DNA from: GM7GCV1 sp965222065
GTDB taxonomy: Bacteria > Pseudomonadota > Gammaproteobacteria > Pseudomonadales > GM7GCV1
DNA length: 64,000 nt
Direction of reading: 5' to 3'
Assembly: GCA_965222065.1 (NCBI GenBank)
Contig: OZ244933.1
Span: 1,736,001-1,800,000, forward strand
Made by a program: the position numbers and the translations under genes. The notes beneath the pieces are model-generated. The model was not told the DNA's origin, searched no databases, and saw nothing but the letters and a program-made list of their open reading frames with translations. Of this stretch, positions 26,515-36,600 are shown one piece after another (position 1 is the first letter of the stretch; each line of letters starts with the position of its first letter).

Positions 26515-28692
26515 CTAGTTGGCTTGTGCCAAATAGGGCTCTGCGTCGGTTACGTCCAACTGTTCAGGTTTAAGCGTGGTCTTGGCGTACTTCTCCCACA
26601 CACGGGAACGGACAAACAAATCGAACAGATCCGGATCAATATGGTTATCTTCTCGCATTCTTTTGAGAATAGTAAGAGCGAGACTGATTTTCATCGGGTC
26701 CTTGTATGGGCGGTCTTGCGAGGTCAGTGCTTCGAAAATATCAGCTATGGCCATCATCCTTGCGGGCACGGACATCTGATCGCGGGTCAATCCGCGGGGG
26801 AAGCCGCTGCCGTCCATTTTTTCGTGATGGCCGCCTGCGTACTCGGGAACCCTTCGCAGTTTTTTGGGGAAGGGCAGTGATTCCAGCATGTCGAGGGTAA
26901 CGACCATATGGTCGTTGATAATCTGGCGTTCCTCCCGGGAAAGCGTTCCACGTTCGATACAGAGAAAATCAACTTCTTTCTGGCTTAGCAGTGGTTGCAG
27001 TTCCCCTTTGGCATCCGGCCATTGGCGCCCCGCTATACGCCGGACGCGTTCCTTGGATTCTTCCGACATGAATTCGCCACCTTTGTTGGCGGTAAGCAGA
27101 AACGCCGTATCATCTTCGAGGTTGGCGAGTTTTTCCTCGTAATCTGCCTTTATCTGTTCCGCGCTTTCGGGAGACTCGATTAATGCCTCAAGATAATCAA
27201 CTCTCAGGCTTTGCCGAATGGCCGCAATACGGGCATGAACTTCGTGAATGCCATCGCGTAACAGGTGAAGTTTCGTGCTTTTGTCCAGAACAGAATCCGG
27301 GGTAGCAAGCTTGCCGCAGTCGTGCATCCAGGCAGCGACACGAATCTCATACCACTCGTCTTCATTCAGATTAAAGTCGGCAAAGGTTTGATCGTCTTCA
27401 CAGGCCGCCTGGGCGATCATTTCCATTAGCAGGGGAACGCGCTGACAATGGTTACTGGTATGGGACGATTTCGCGTCAATCGCCTGGGCGATCACCTGAA
27501 TAAAAGCGTCCAGAAGTGCTTTCAGGTCCTGCAGTAATATGCGGTTATGCAGGGCGATGGCGGCGTAGGTTGCCAATGCAGTAACGATAGCCTCGGCCTT
27601 CTCGGCAAAGGGAATAACCTCGTGGGTACGGAAATCGCGAGCATTGACGAGCTGGAGCACGCCGATAACCTCATCTTCATGGTTGGTCAGGGGGACGGCC
27701 AGGAAGGATTTCGAGTGATACTCATGTTGCTTGTCGAATTCGCGAACATGGGTGAAATCAAATTCGGTGTTGTCGTAAGCATCGGCAATATTGACGACAT
27801 CCCCCGTAATGGCGCAGTGGGTTGCCAGGCCGGACTTTCCTTTTACCTAGCTTTGGTTGAGGGGAAGTGGCGGGAGGTCGATATCGTCGACGTCGGCACC
27901 ACCCAGATAAATATCCAGGGGGTCGTTAACCATAAGGGCGAATTCCAGCTGCGGCACTTCGAGCTTGTCATTCAGCATAAAGATGGTGCCGCCATCCGCG
28001 TTGGTAATGGCCTTGGCTTCTTTTAGAATCTGCTCAGTAAGCCGTTTGGTGTCTGAGGTGCCGGAAAGATTGATTAACAGTTCCCGACGGCGTTGACTGG
28101 CCAGTTGGGTTTCCAGTGCCTTGGCGGCAAAGTTGGCCAGAATCTGAATCGCGGATTCGTGGGTAGGGTCAAAAGAGACGACCTTCCCATCATCCGTGGC
28201 ATTGAGCAGTTGAAACACACCCAGCACCCGGCCGGTATCGGCGATCAGGGGTACCGTGAGGAACGACTTGCTATTGAAGCCGGTGCTTTCATCGAAGCGC
28301 TTGGTTCCGGAAAAATCAAAGCCTTCTGAAGCATAGACGTCTTCGATATTGATGCGTTCGCCGCTGTGAAAGGCGTAGCAGGCAACATTTTTCAGGTTGG
28401 GCTCACCCTTTTCATTAAAAAGCGACAGGGGTGGGAGGTTGGATTTTTCCGTGTCGATGTTCAGCACAGAGTTGCGGACAATCACAAAATCCAGGGAGTC
28501 AGCTTCCTTGTTGTCGTTTTCAGAGACCAGATAGAGTGTGCCTCCCTGGGCTCCGGTTATGGATTGTGCTTCCGAAAGCAGGGTGGAGCAGAGTCGATGG
28601 ACATCCGCTTCTCCGGCGATCTTTACGGCGACAGCAATAATGCGATCGTACATTTCTGTCGACATGGGCTGATTAGTTAATCGATCACTCAT
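26515..28692 (-). pseudogene. GAF-GAF-HD-GYP phosphodiesterase gene interrupted by one in-frame amber codon
   Basis: One continuous frame of 726 codons from ATG 28692 to the stop at 26515, broken only by TAG at 27847-27849. Upstream part (281 residues): a full GAF domain and the start of a second. Directly after the TAG, in the same frame, the sequence continues VKGKSGLATHCAITGDVVNI, which aligns with the equivalent part of GAF1 (NVACYAFHSGERINI). The second GAF finishes and an HD-GYP domain follows: HD pair in WMHDCGKLATPD, and HHEKMDGSGFP in place of the HHExxDGxGYP loop. About 100 residues are inserted between HD and GYP parts. As read the protein is truncated; a downstream restart at GTG 27660 could make the HD-GYP half. 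Alternatives are sequencing error or amber readthrough; TAG is an ordinary stop elsewhere in the window. Confidence 0.85.
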
Positions 28693-28826
28693 GATAATCT
28701 ATACAGGCTCATATTCTGTGCAGCTATATAACCATTGAGAAAAGTGTACGGCAAGTGACCTGGGATATGAGTTTTTTTATTTAAAAACAAATCTTGCTGC
28801 GAACTTTTTTTACTGAGGGGAAGACC

Positions 28827-29663
28827 TTGGACTTTTTCGTCGAAATGCAACGCTACCTGCCAAAAAAGCTGATGACGCTTTTGGCCGGGATGTTGGCATC
28901 GGTTAAGTATCGACACGTAAAAAACTTACTCATTCAAATGTTTATCAAGACATATCAGGTGGATATGTCTGAAGCCCGTGCGTTAAGCATTGATCAGTAC
29001 AGGGATTTTAATGATTTCTTTACCCGGGCACTCCGGCCGGATGTAAGACCGATTCCAGAGGATCCCCAGGCAATGATATCTCCGGCCGATGGTGTGCTCT
29101 CTGAATTCGGACAGGTCGAACAGAAGCAGCTCATTCAGGCGAAGGGGAAATATTTTTCGTTGGCAAAGCTGGTTGATGATGACTCCCTGGCGGATGAGCT
29201 GGATGGCGGTTGTTTTGCGACGGTGTATTTATCCCCCAGGGATTATCACCGCGTCCACATGCCACTGGACGGGGAACCCGTTGATATGCGCTATGTCCCG
29301 GGGAAATTATTTTCCGTCAACAACCGTACCACAGGGAAACTGGATAATCTGTTTGCTATCAACGAAAGACTGGTTATTACTTTTAAGGACAAGACCGGGA
29401 AAAAGTTTGTGGTGGTTCTGGTTGGGGCACTTATCGTTGGTGGTATGGAGACAGTACTTTCAGGGCCAATTATTCGTTCCAGTAGCGCCAGCAAGATTGA
29501 ATTCCAGGAAAGTCCCCTGGACAAGGGGGATGAGTTAGGTCGGTTTTTCCTTGGATCGACGGTGATATTGCTTTGTCCGAGAGGCCACGCAGAGCTGGAC
29601 GAAAACCTCGAAAAAGGCATGTTGGTAAAAATGGGGCAAAAAATTGGCCTAATGCAGGATTAG
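28827..29663 (+). CDS. psd: Phosphatidylserine decarboxylase proenzyme
   Basis: Membrane-associated pyruvoyl enzyme that makes phosphatidylethanolamine. The autocleavage site LGST is present near the C-terminus (GRFFLGSTVILL), and the family motifs FNDFFTRALRP, SPADGVLSE, LSPRDYHRVHMP, GKLFSVN and NERLV are intact. The frame is open from TTG 28794, but TTG 28827 (translated LDFFVEMQRYLPKKL) has GAGGGG six bases upstream and gives 278 residues aligned with Escherichia coli Psd, so I prefer it; ATG 28851 is another option. In many gammaproteobacteria psd lies close to rsgA; here 11.6 kb of accessory genes separates them. Confidence 0.94.
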   Translation: MDFFVEMQRYLPKKLMTLLAGMLASVKYRHVKNLLIQMFIKTYQVDMSEARALSIDQYRDFNDFFTRALRPDVRPIPEDPQAMISPADGVLSEFGQVEQKQLIQAKGKYFSLAKLVDDDSLADELDGGCFATVYLSPRDYHRVHMPLDGEPVDMRYVPGKLFSVNNRTTGKLDNLFAINERLVITFKDKTGKKFVVVLVGALIVGGMETVLSGPIIRSSSASKIEFQESPLDKGDELGRFFLGSTVILLCPRGHAELDENLEKGMLVKMGQKIGLMQD

Positions 29664-29667
29664 GCCA
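29645..29667 (+). other. Stem-loop over the psd stop codon
   Basis: Perfect 9-bp inverted repeat TGGCCTAAT / ATTAGGCCA with a 5-base loop, spanning the TAG stop of psd. No T-run follows, so it is not a standard intrinsic terminator; it may act as a transcript-end stabiliser between the convergent psd and HD-GYP-like genes. Confidence 0.5.
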
Positions 29668-29691
29668 TAGGGGAGGTTGTTATTGAAAACC

Positions 29692-30993
29692 TTAAACAGC
29701 GGCGGCTGTAGATGTCCCGAAGAGTCGCTTGATAAAACCGCCACCGGCTTTGCCGCTATCGGGAACCAACGATAAAACCGAGTTCTCAAACACATTCTGT
29801 AATTCGGCATCAGCGCGAGCTGCCGGTAGGTCATTCGTTATTGAGAGCCCCTCTTCGCTGGACAGGTTGATGGTTCGCGGTTCTTCCAGTTCCGAGCCGC
29901 TAGCGTCCTTGACGACCATGATCTCGGGCTTGAGTCGGCGGTTGGGGTTGTTTTTGATTACCACACCCGTCTCTCCGGAAGAGAGCGTAACCATAGTGCC
30001 CAGGGGGTACAGGCCGATGGCTTCAATGAACTCAACTACGAGCTCTTCCTGAAATGCCTTGCCTTTCTGGTTGTAAAGTACTTTTGCCGCCTGTGAGGGA
30101 GACTTGGCCTTGCTCTGATTCTTGAGTGGATGCAATGCCAGGTCATAAGCGGTCGCAATAGAAGCAATACGAGCCAGGAAGGGTATTTTTTCACCCACCA
30201 GTCCGAATGGTTTGCCTGAGCCGTTAAATCGTTCGCGATGGTATTTCACCACGGCAATGATTTTTGGGTGGGCATTAGACTCCCGCAGTAAACTGACACT
30301 GGTCAATACCGGGTCGGCTTTGGCCTGGGTATTAAATTTCCCGGAGAGTCGATAAACATCCTTTAACAGGATTCCCTGTGCAAGACGCTTAAGTTGCAGG
30401 ACTTCCAGGCCGATATGACGTCCGCACAAAAGTGCCCAGGTCGCTGTGCGAAGCCCATGGTTGTATATCCGGTCGTCGTGCTGCTGCAGCAAGGCGGTCC
30501 AGAAGGCGGCCGTCGGCATTTTGACAATCGCATCGGTCAGAATGGAAGAAGCCTGATTCAGCTTGGCTTCGTCGATGTCAGAGCCCGCACGAAGTTCAGA
30601 ATAAATGGCGTTAATGGAACTCGAGACCCTGATCAGGTCATCATTTACCTGTTTATATTGGCTGGCTGATGGGATGTTGTTGTTGAACCCGTAATAATTG
30701 TGGTCAATATCCAGCGGACGGGTCGATTTGCGAACCTTGTTGATATCCCTTTTATCAGAAGCACTACTGTTGAGAATTTGCTGGCGTGCCTCATCACTAT
30801 CAAAGTTGCTTTTCTCTGAATCAATATAAACATACTGGCAGACGGCCTTAAGCGCGCTCAACTCTCTGTGAGAACGAATCTTAAACCCTTGCAGCGGGAA
30901 AGAGGTCTGTGACCAGGGCCGGTCCAGTGCGGAAACGTAGAGCCCGACCTTCAGGTCCATGACGTCTACTTTTACTTTTTCTAGCTCTGCCAT
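29692..30993 (-). CDS. Degenerate HD-GYP domain protein (DUF3391-like N-terminus)
   Basis: A 433-residue cytoplasmic protein. Its N-terminus (KVDVMDLKVGLYVSALDRPWSQTSFPLQGF) matches the DUF3391-like lead of many c-di-GMP phosphodiesterases. The middle follows the HD-GYP fold (NHGLRTATWALLCGRHIGL, LKRLAQGILLKDVYRLSGK, VKYHRERFNGSGKPFGL, FLARIASIATAYDLAL), but the key residues are lost. The HDIGK-like motif reads LLKDVYRL, and HHExxDGSGYP reads YHRERFNGSGKPF. Metal binding and hydrolysis are therefore unlikely; a binding or regulatory role is more plausible. The C-terminus is a short variable tail ending KRLFGTSTAAAV. It converges with psd and stands alone upstream of its own promoter region. 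Confidence 0.8.
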   Translation of the reverse strand: MAELEKVKVDVMDLKVGLYVSALDRPWSQTSFPLQGFKIRSHRELSALKAVCQYVYIDSEKSNFDSDEARQQILNSSASDKRDINKVRKSTRPLDIDHNYYGFNNNIPSASQYKQVNDDLIRVSSSINAIYSELRAGSDIDEAKLNQASSILTDAIVKMPTAAFWTALLQQHDDRIYNHGLRTATWALLCGRHIGLEVLQLKRLAQGILLKDVYRLSGKFNTQAKADPVLTSVSLLRESNAHPKIIAVVKYHRERFNGSGKPFGLVGEKIPFLARIASIATAYDLALHPLKNQSKAKSPSQAAKVLYNQKGKAFQEELVVEFIEAIGLYPLGTMVTLSSGETGVVIKNNPNRRLKPEIMVVKDASGSELEEPRTINLSSEEGLSITNDLPAARADAELQNVFENSVLSLVPDSGKAGGGFIKRLFGTSTAAAV

Positions 30994-31130
30994 AACGGTA
31001 GTCTCGCTAACTGAGTCTTCAACTCCACTTTTCTAACAGCGACAAATGTACAGCCAAAGTTTCTACCGTTGGTATGGGAATGGCTAGTTTTCGCTAGAGG
31101 GGTTTTCTCAATAAACCGCTGGATTGCGAC

Positions 31131-32192
31131 TTATATCACACTTAGCTCGTGCACAGCACTCACAAATGCAGCGGCATGCTCGACGGGGACATCGGGGGTA
31201 ATGCCATGACCGAGGTTAAATACGTGTCCTGGACCGCTGCCAAATTCTGTCAGAATGCGGCCAACTTCTGTCCTTATCTGTTCAGGACCACTTAAAAGTA
31301 TGGCGGGATCCAGATTGCCCTGGAGACAAATTTTGTCGCCCACACGCGATCTCGCTTGCCCGATGTTGGTGGTCCAGTCCAGACCGGCTGCATCGCAGCC
31401 GGTGGCGGCGATTTGTTCCAGCCATTGGCCACCGTTCTTGGTAAACAGAATAACCGGCACATCGGCTGTGTCTGGATTGGATTTTAGTTTGGAGACGATG
31501 CGCTGCATGTATTGCAGGGAGAAATCCAGATAGGCCTGGTCGCTGAGCGCTCCACCCCAGGTATCAAATATCTGGACTGTCTGGGCGCCCGCCTGGATCT
31601 GGGCGCTGAGATATTCAGCTACGGACTCTGCCAGTTTGGACAGCAATTGGTGGGCGAGTTCGGGCTGGGTATAGATCAGGGTCTTGATCCGTTTAAAGTC
31701 ACGGCTTGACTGGCCTTCCACCATATAGGTTGCCAGTGTCCAGGGGCTTCCGGAAAAGCCAATAAGAGGTACACGCCCATTCAATTCCTTGCGAATGAGG
31801 CGAACAGCGTCGGTAACATAACTAAGTTGCGACGCAGTGTTGGTAACTTCCAGCGCTTCAATATCGGCTTCTGTGCGAACAGGCTTGCGAAATTTCGGTC
31901 CTTCGCCAGTCTCGAAATAAAGGCCAAGACCCATGGCATCCGGGATTGTCAGGATGTCTGAAAAAAGAATGGCCGCATCCAGGGGGAACCGCTCCAATGG
32001 CTGCAAGGTAACCTCGCAGGCCCATTCTGGGTTGGTACAAAGGTCCATGAACGAGCCTGCATGCTGGCGCAATTCACGGTATTCGGGAAGATAACGTCCG
32101 GCCTGGCGCATCATCCAGACGGGAGTCATATCAACTGGCTGGCGCTTTAAGGCGCGCAGGAAGCGATCGTTTTTTAATTCAGGCAGGGACAT
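31131..32192 (-). CDS. hemE: Uroporphyrinogen decarboxylase
   Basis: Cytosolic haem-pathway enzyme that converts uroporphyrinogen III to coproporphyrinogen III. At 353 residues it has normal length. Diagnostic are PVWMMRQAGRYLPEYRE near the N-terminus, ILFSDILTIPDAMGL, GFSGSPWTLATYMVEG, FDTWGGALS, GLDWTTNIGQAR, LQGNLDPA and FNLGHGITPDVPVEH. It starts 22 bases after gltD on the same strand and is probably the last gene of a gltB-gltD-hemE transcript; an identical order is found in several Pseudomonas-type genomes. Confidence 0.97.
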   Translation of the reverse strand: MSLPELKNDRFLRALKRQPVDMTPVWMMRQAGRYLPEYRELRQHAGSFMDLCTNPEWACEVTLQPLERFPLDAAILFSDILTIPDAMGLGLYFETGEGPKFRKPVRTEADIEALEVTNTASQLSYVTDAVRLIRKELNGRVPLIGFSGSPWTLATYMVEGQSSRDFKRIKTLIYTQPELAHQLLSKLAESVAEYLSAQIQAGAQTVQIFDTWGGALSDQAYLDFSLQYMQRIVSKLKSNPDTADVPVILFTKNGGQWLEQIAATGCDAAGLDWTTNIGQARSRVGDKICLQGNLDPAILLSGPEQIRTEVGRILTEFGSGPGHVFNLGHGITPDVPVEHAAAFVSAVHELSVI

Positions 32193-32214
32193 AGAGAGTT
32201 ATAAAGAGTGACGA

Positions 32215-33639
32215 CTAGACTTCCAGGTAATCCAGGATACCTTCGGCCGCTTCACGGCCTTCCCAGATTGCTGTGACTACCAGATCCGAGCCGCGAACCA
32301 TATCGCCCCCGGCAAACACTTTGGGATTGCTGGTCTGGAACGCAAATTCCTGCTCTTCAGGAGCAATGACGCCACCCCAGTCCGCCAGCTTGATATCGTG
32401 CTCTTCCATCCAGGGTGCAGGGCTCGGCTGGAAGCCAAACGCCATGATAACTGCATCGGCATCCAGGATTTTTTCACTGCCTTCGACCGGTTCAGGACGA
32501 CGACGTCCACGCTCATCCGGTTCACCCAGGCGTGTTTCCACCACCTTGATTCCGGACACTTTGCCTTCATCGTCGGCAATGATTTCCACCGGCTGTCGGT
32601 TAAACATAAAGCGAACGCCTTCTTCCTTGGCGTTCTTAACTTCACGGCGAGAGCCTGGCATGTTGACTTCGTCCCGGCGATAGGCACAGATAACAGAGTC
32701 GGCCTGCTGGCGTATGGATGTGCGCACACAGTCCATCGCCGTATCACCACCGCCCAGCACGACAACGCGCTTGCCTTCCATGCTGATGTATTCAGATTCG
32801 TCTTTTTCAAAGCCCATCAGGCGGTTGATATTGGAAACCAGGAAAGGCAGGGCATCGTAAACACCTGGCAGATCTTCACCCGGGAAACCACCTTTCATGT
32901 ACTTATAGGTGCCCATGCCAAGGAACACGGCATCGTATTCCTCAAGGAGCTGCTTGAACTCCACATCTTTGCCGACTTCGGTTCCGAGCCGGAATTCAAC
33001 GCCCATGTATTCAAATATTTCGCGGCGGCGCTGCATGACTTTCTTTTCCAGCTTGAATGGCGGAATGCCGAAGGTCAGCAGACCACCGATTTCCGGGTAT
33101 TTGTCAAACACCACCGGTTTAACACCGTTGCGAACCAGGATATCGGCGCAACCCAGACCGGCAGGGCCAGCACCAATAACGGCTACTTTCTTGTCAGTCC
33201 AGACGACTTTGGACATATCGGGCTTCCAGCCCAGCGCAAAAGCAGTATCGGTAATGTACTTTTCTGCGTTACCAATGGTGACGGCACCAAAACCATCATT
33301 GAGCGTACAGGCCCCTTCACAAAGGCGGTCCTGTGGGCAGACCCGGCCACAGACTTCGGGCAGGGAATTTGTCTGGTGGCACAGTTCAACCGCTTCCATG
33401 ACATTGCCTTCAGCAATGAGCTTCAGCCAGTTGGGGATGTAGTTGTGGACAGGGCATTTCCACTCGCAATAGGGGTTGCCACACTCAATACAGCGGTGCG
33501 ACTGTTCAGCCACCTGATGGCGATTAAATGGCTCGTAAATTTCCACGAATTCCCTTGTGCGCTTGCGTGATGAGCGCTTATTGGGGTCCTTGCGGGCCAC
33601 CTCCAGGAATTGGAAATTATTACTCAAACGATCAGCCAT
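32215..33639 (-). CDS. gltD: Glutamate synthase (NADPH) small subunit
   Basis: Flavoprotein half of GOGAT; it passes electrons from NADPH to the large subunit. The 474-residue protein has the N-terminal ferredoxin-like cysteines (CIECGNPYCEWKCPVHNYIP and CGRVCPQDRLCEGAC), an FAD dinucleotide fold (VAVIGAGPAGLGCA), an NADPH fold (VVVLGGGDTAMDCVRT), and the terminal FAD contact VFAGGDMVRG. The start follows gltB by 49 bases. A long plus-strand frame across this gene (32398-33570) is antisense shadow and is not reported. Confidence 0.97.
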   Translation of the reverse strand: MADRLSNNFQFLEVARKDPNKRSSRKRTREFVEIYEPFNRHQVAEQSHRCIECGNPYCEWKCPVHNYIPNWLKLIAEGNVMEAVELCHQTNSLPEVCGRVCPQDRLCEGACTLNDGFGAVTIGNAEKYITDTAFALGWKPDMSKVVWTDKKVAVIGAGPAGLGCADILVRNGVKPVVFDKYPEIGGLLTFGIPPFKLEKKVMQRRREIFEYMGVEFRLGTEVGKDVEFKQLLEEYDAVFLGMGTYKYMKGGFPGEDLPGVYDALPFLVSNINRLMGFEKDESEYISMEGKRVVVLGGGDTAMDCVRTSIRQQADSVICAYRRDEVNMPGSRREVKNAKEEGVRFMFNRQPVEIIADDEGKVSGIKVVETRLGEPDERGRRRPEPVEGSEKILDADAVIMAFGFQPSPAPWMEEHDIKLADWGGVIAPEEQEFAFQTSNPKVFAGGDMVRGSDLVVTAIWEGREAAEGILDYLEV

Positions 33640-33688
33640 GTTAGGTCAATTCTCCGATTTGGGGTTCCAGTAATCAATCTCTGGAAAC

Positions 33689-36600
33689 TTACTGGGGATT
33701 GGCGCGGGTGCGTTGCATCAAGTCAGCCAGGCTGGCTGCCTTGGGTTTCACCAGCCAGAAGCGATAGAGGTAGTCTTCAAAGTTATTGTACAACTCTGCT
33801 CCCCATTTGCTTCCGGTTTCGCGATAGAAATCGCCAATCATATCGCGCAGACAGGAAGCGTAACCTTCCTCGTGTTCTGAGCCGATGCGCTCCAGTTCGA
33901 TAAGTTCTGAGTTGTACTTGTCGATAAAAGAACGGTCCTGGTCAAGAACAAAGGCAAAACCGCCGGTCATGCCTGCACCAAAATTCACACCGGTGTTGCC
34001 TAAAACGGCCACGATACCACCGGTCATATATTCACAGCAGTGGTCACCTGCCCCTTCGACAACGATATGGGCGCCAGAGTTTCTGACACCGCAACGCTCA
34101 CCTGCCTGACCTGCGGCGTAGACCTTGCCGCCAGTGGCACCATACAGGCAGGTGTTGCCCATAATGCTGGTTTTCTGGCTGACAAAGCTGCTGCCTGCTG
34201 GCGGCGCGATCACGATTTTTCCGCCGGCCATGCCCTTGCCGACGTAGTCATTTGCGTCACCTTCCAGATAAAGCTCCAGGCCGCCGGCATTCCAGGCGCC
34301 AAAACTCTGTCCGGCGACGCCGGTAAATTTCAATTTGATCGGGCTGTCATCCATGCCAGCATTGCCATATCGTTGGGCGATTTCACCGGAAACACGTGCG
34401 CCGATAGAGCGGTCGCAGTTCGTGATTGGGAAATGGAACTCGCCGCCGGTTTTTGCCTCAATGGCAGGCAGTGTCTCGGCCACGATGCGCTCGGCGAGTT
34501 CGCCCTTGTCAAACGGCGCATTGCGTTCAACCTGACAAAATTGGGGTTTGCTGGCAAGGAAATCATCCGTATGAATGATGGGAGATAAATCCAGCTTGGC
34601 CTGACGAGCTGTCTCACCGGATACGGCTTCCAGCAGGTCGACACGGCCAATCAGTTCTTCCAGGGTGCGTACACCCAGTTTGGCCATCCACATGCGGGTT
34701 TCTTCAGCCATGAAGCGGAAAAAGTTCATGGCATTTTCAACGGTGCCACGATAATGCTCTTCGCGGAGGCGGTCATCCTGGGTGGCAACGCCGGTAGCGC
34801 AGTTGTTCAGGTGGCAGATACGCAGGTACTTACAACCCAGGGCCACCATGGGGCCGGTACCAAAGCCAAAACTTTCCGCACCCAGAATGGCGGCCTTGAC
34901 CACATCCAGACCGGTTTTCAGCCCGCCGTCAGTTTGCACACGAACCTTGTCTCGCAGGTCGTTGGCACGCAGCATTTGATGCGTTTCGGAAAGACCCAGC
35001 TCCCAGGGCGACCCGGCATAACGGATCGAAGAGAGGGGGCTGGCCGCAGTTCCGCCATCGTAACCGGATATGGTAATCAGGTCGGCATAGGCTTTGGCAA
35101 CGCCCGCGGCAATGGTGCCGACACCCGGGCGTGATACCAGCTTCACAGATATCAGCGCTTTGGGGTTGACCTGCTTGAGGTCAAAGATCAGCTGTGCCAA
35201 ATCCTCGATAGAATAGATATCGTGGTGTGGTGGCGGTGAAATCAGTGTGACACCGGGAACCGAATAACGCAGTCGGGCAATCAGTGAGTTCACTTTACCG
35301 CCGGGCAACTGGCCGCCTTCACCGGGCTTGGCGCCCTGGGCGACCTTGATCTGGATAACTTCGGCGTTTACCAGGTAATGGGGAGTAACCCCAAATCGTC
35401 CTGAGGCAACCTGTTTGATCTTGGAAGACTTGATCGTGCCATAGCGAGCGGGGTCTTCGCCCCCTTCGCCAGAATTGGATCGTCCGCCAAGAGTATTCAT
35501 GGCTTCTGCCAGCGCTTCATGGGCTTCGGGCGAAAGTGCCCCCAGAGACATCCCGGCAGAGTCAAAGCGCTTGACGATTGTTTCCATCGGTTCGACTTCG
35601 TCCAGGGGAATTTCCTGGATATCTGCCTTGAACTTCAGGAGGTCGCGCAATGTGGCAACCGGGCGCTGGTTTACCGCGTCAGCGTATTTTTGCCAGTCCT
35701 TGAAGTCGCCACTGCGAACGGCGTCGTGCATAAAATGAATAACATCCGGGTTATATGCATGATATTCCTGCCCATAGATAAATTTCAGCAAACCACCTGG
35801 ATTGATTGGCTTGCGCGCCGTCCAGGCCAGTTTTGCCAGTTTCTTCGTGTCTTCTTCGAAGTCCGAAAAGTCGGCGCCCTTTATGCGACTGGGAGTGCCA
35901 TCAAAACAGAGGTCGATGATTTCATCGTTCAGGCCGACTGCTTCAAACAGCTGCGCGCCTCGATAGGAAACCACCGCTGAAATACCCATTTTTGAAAGTA
36001 TTTTCTGGAGACCCTTGTTAATCCCCTTGCGATAGTTCTTCATCGCTTCCCAGGGTTCCATCAGGATTTCGCCATTGTCCACCAGGTTTCTCAGAACACG
36101 ATAGCTCAGGTAGGGGTGTATAGCTGTCGCCCCATAGCCAATCAGGCAGGCAAATTGATGGGGGTCGCGGGCGGTCGCTGTCTGGGCAATGATATTGGTG
36201 TTGCAGCGCAAACCGGTTTTGACCAGACGGTGGTGGACCGCGCCGGTTGCCATCAGGGCATGAATGGGCAGTTTGCCCTTCTCGATATACCTGTCGGTCA
36301 GGATAATCAGCGAAATATTGTCACGTGCGGCGGCTTCTGCCTGTTCGCAAATTGATTCAATCGCTGCCTTTAGATTGGTCTGTTCCGGATCATACTGCAG
36401 GCTCAGCTCACGGGAAGGCATGTGATGATCCGATTCAGGATCCACCAGGGCCGCCAGTTTGTTGGTTGAAAGGACAGGGGTTGCCGTGATTACCCGGAAC
36501 GCGTGTTCCGGTTCTTCGTCAAAGATATTGCCTTCCGGGCCAAAGCAGGTTTCCAGGGACATCACGATGGCCTCGCGAAGCGGGTCAATCGGGGGGTTTG

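Noticed and set aside
26515..27660. HD-GYP half as an independent gene
   Set aside because: It would begin in the middle of a GAF domain at a GTG; the in-frame continuity with the upstream half shows one interrupted gene.
32398..33570. 390-codon open frame on the plus strand across gltD
   Set aside because: Antisense shadow of a fully conserved gltD; the translation has no family features and there is no ribosome site.
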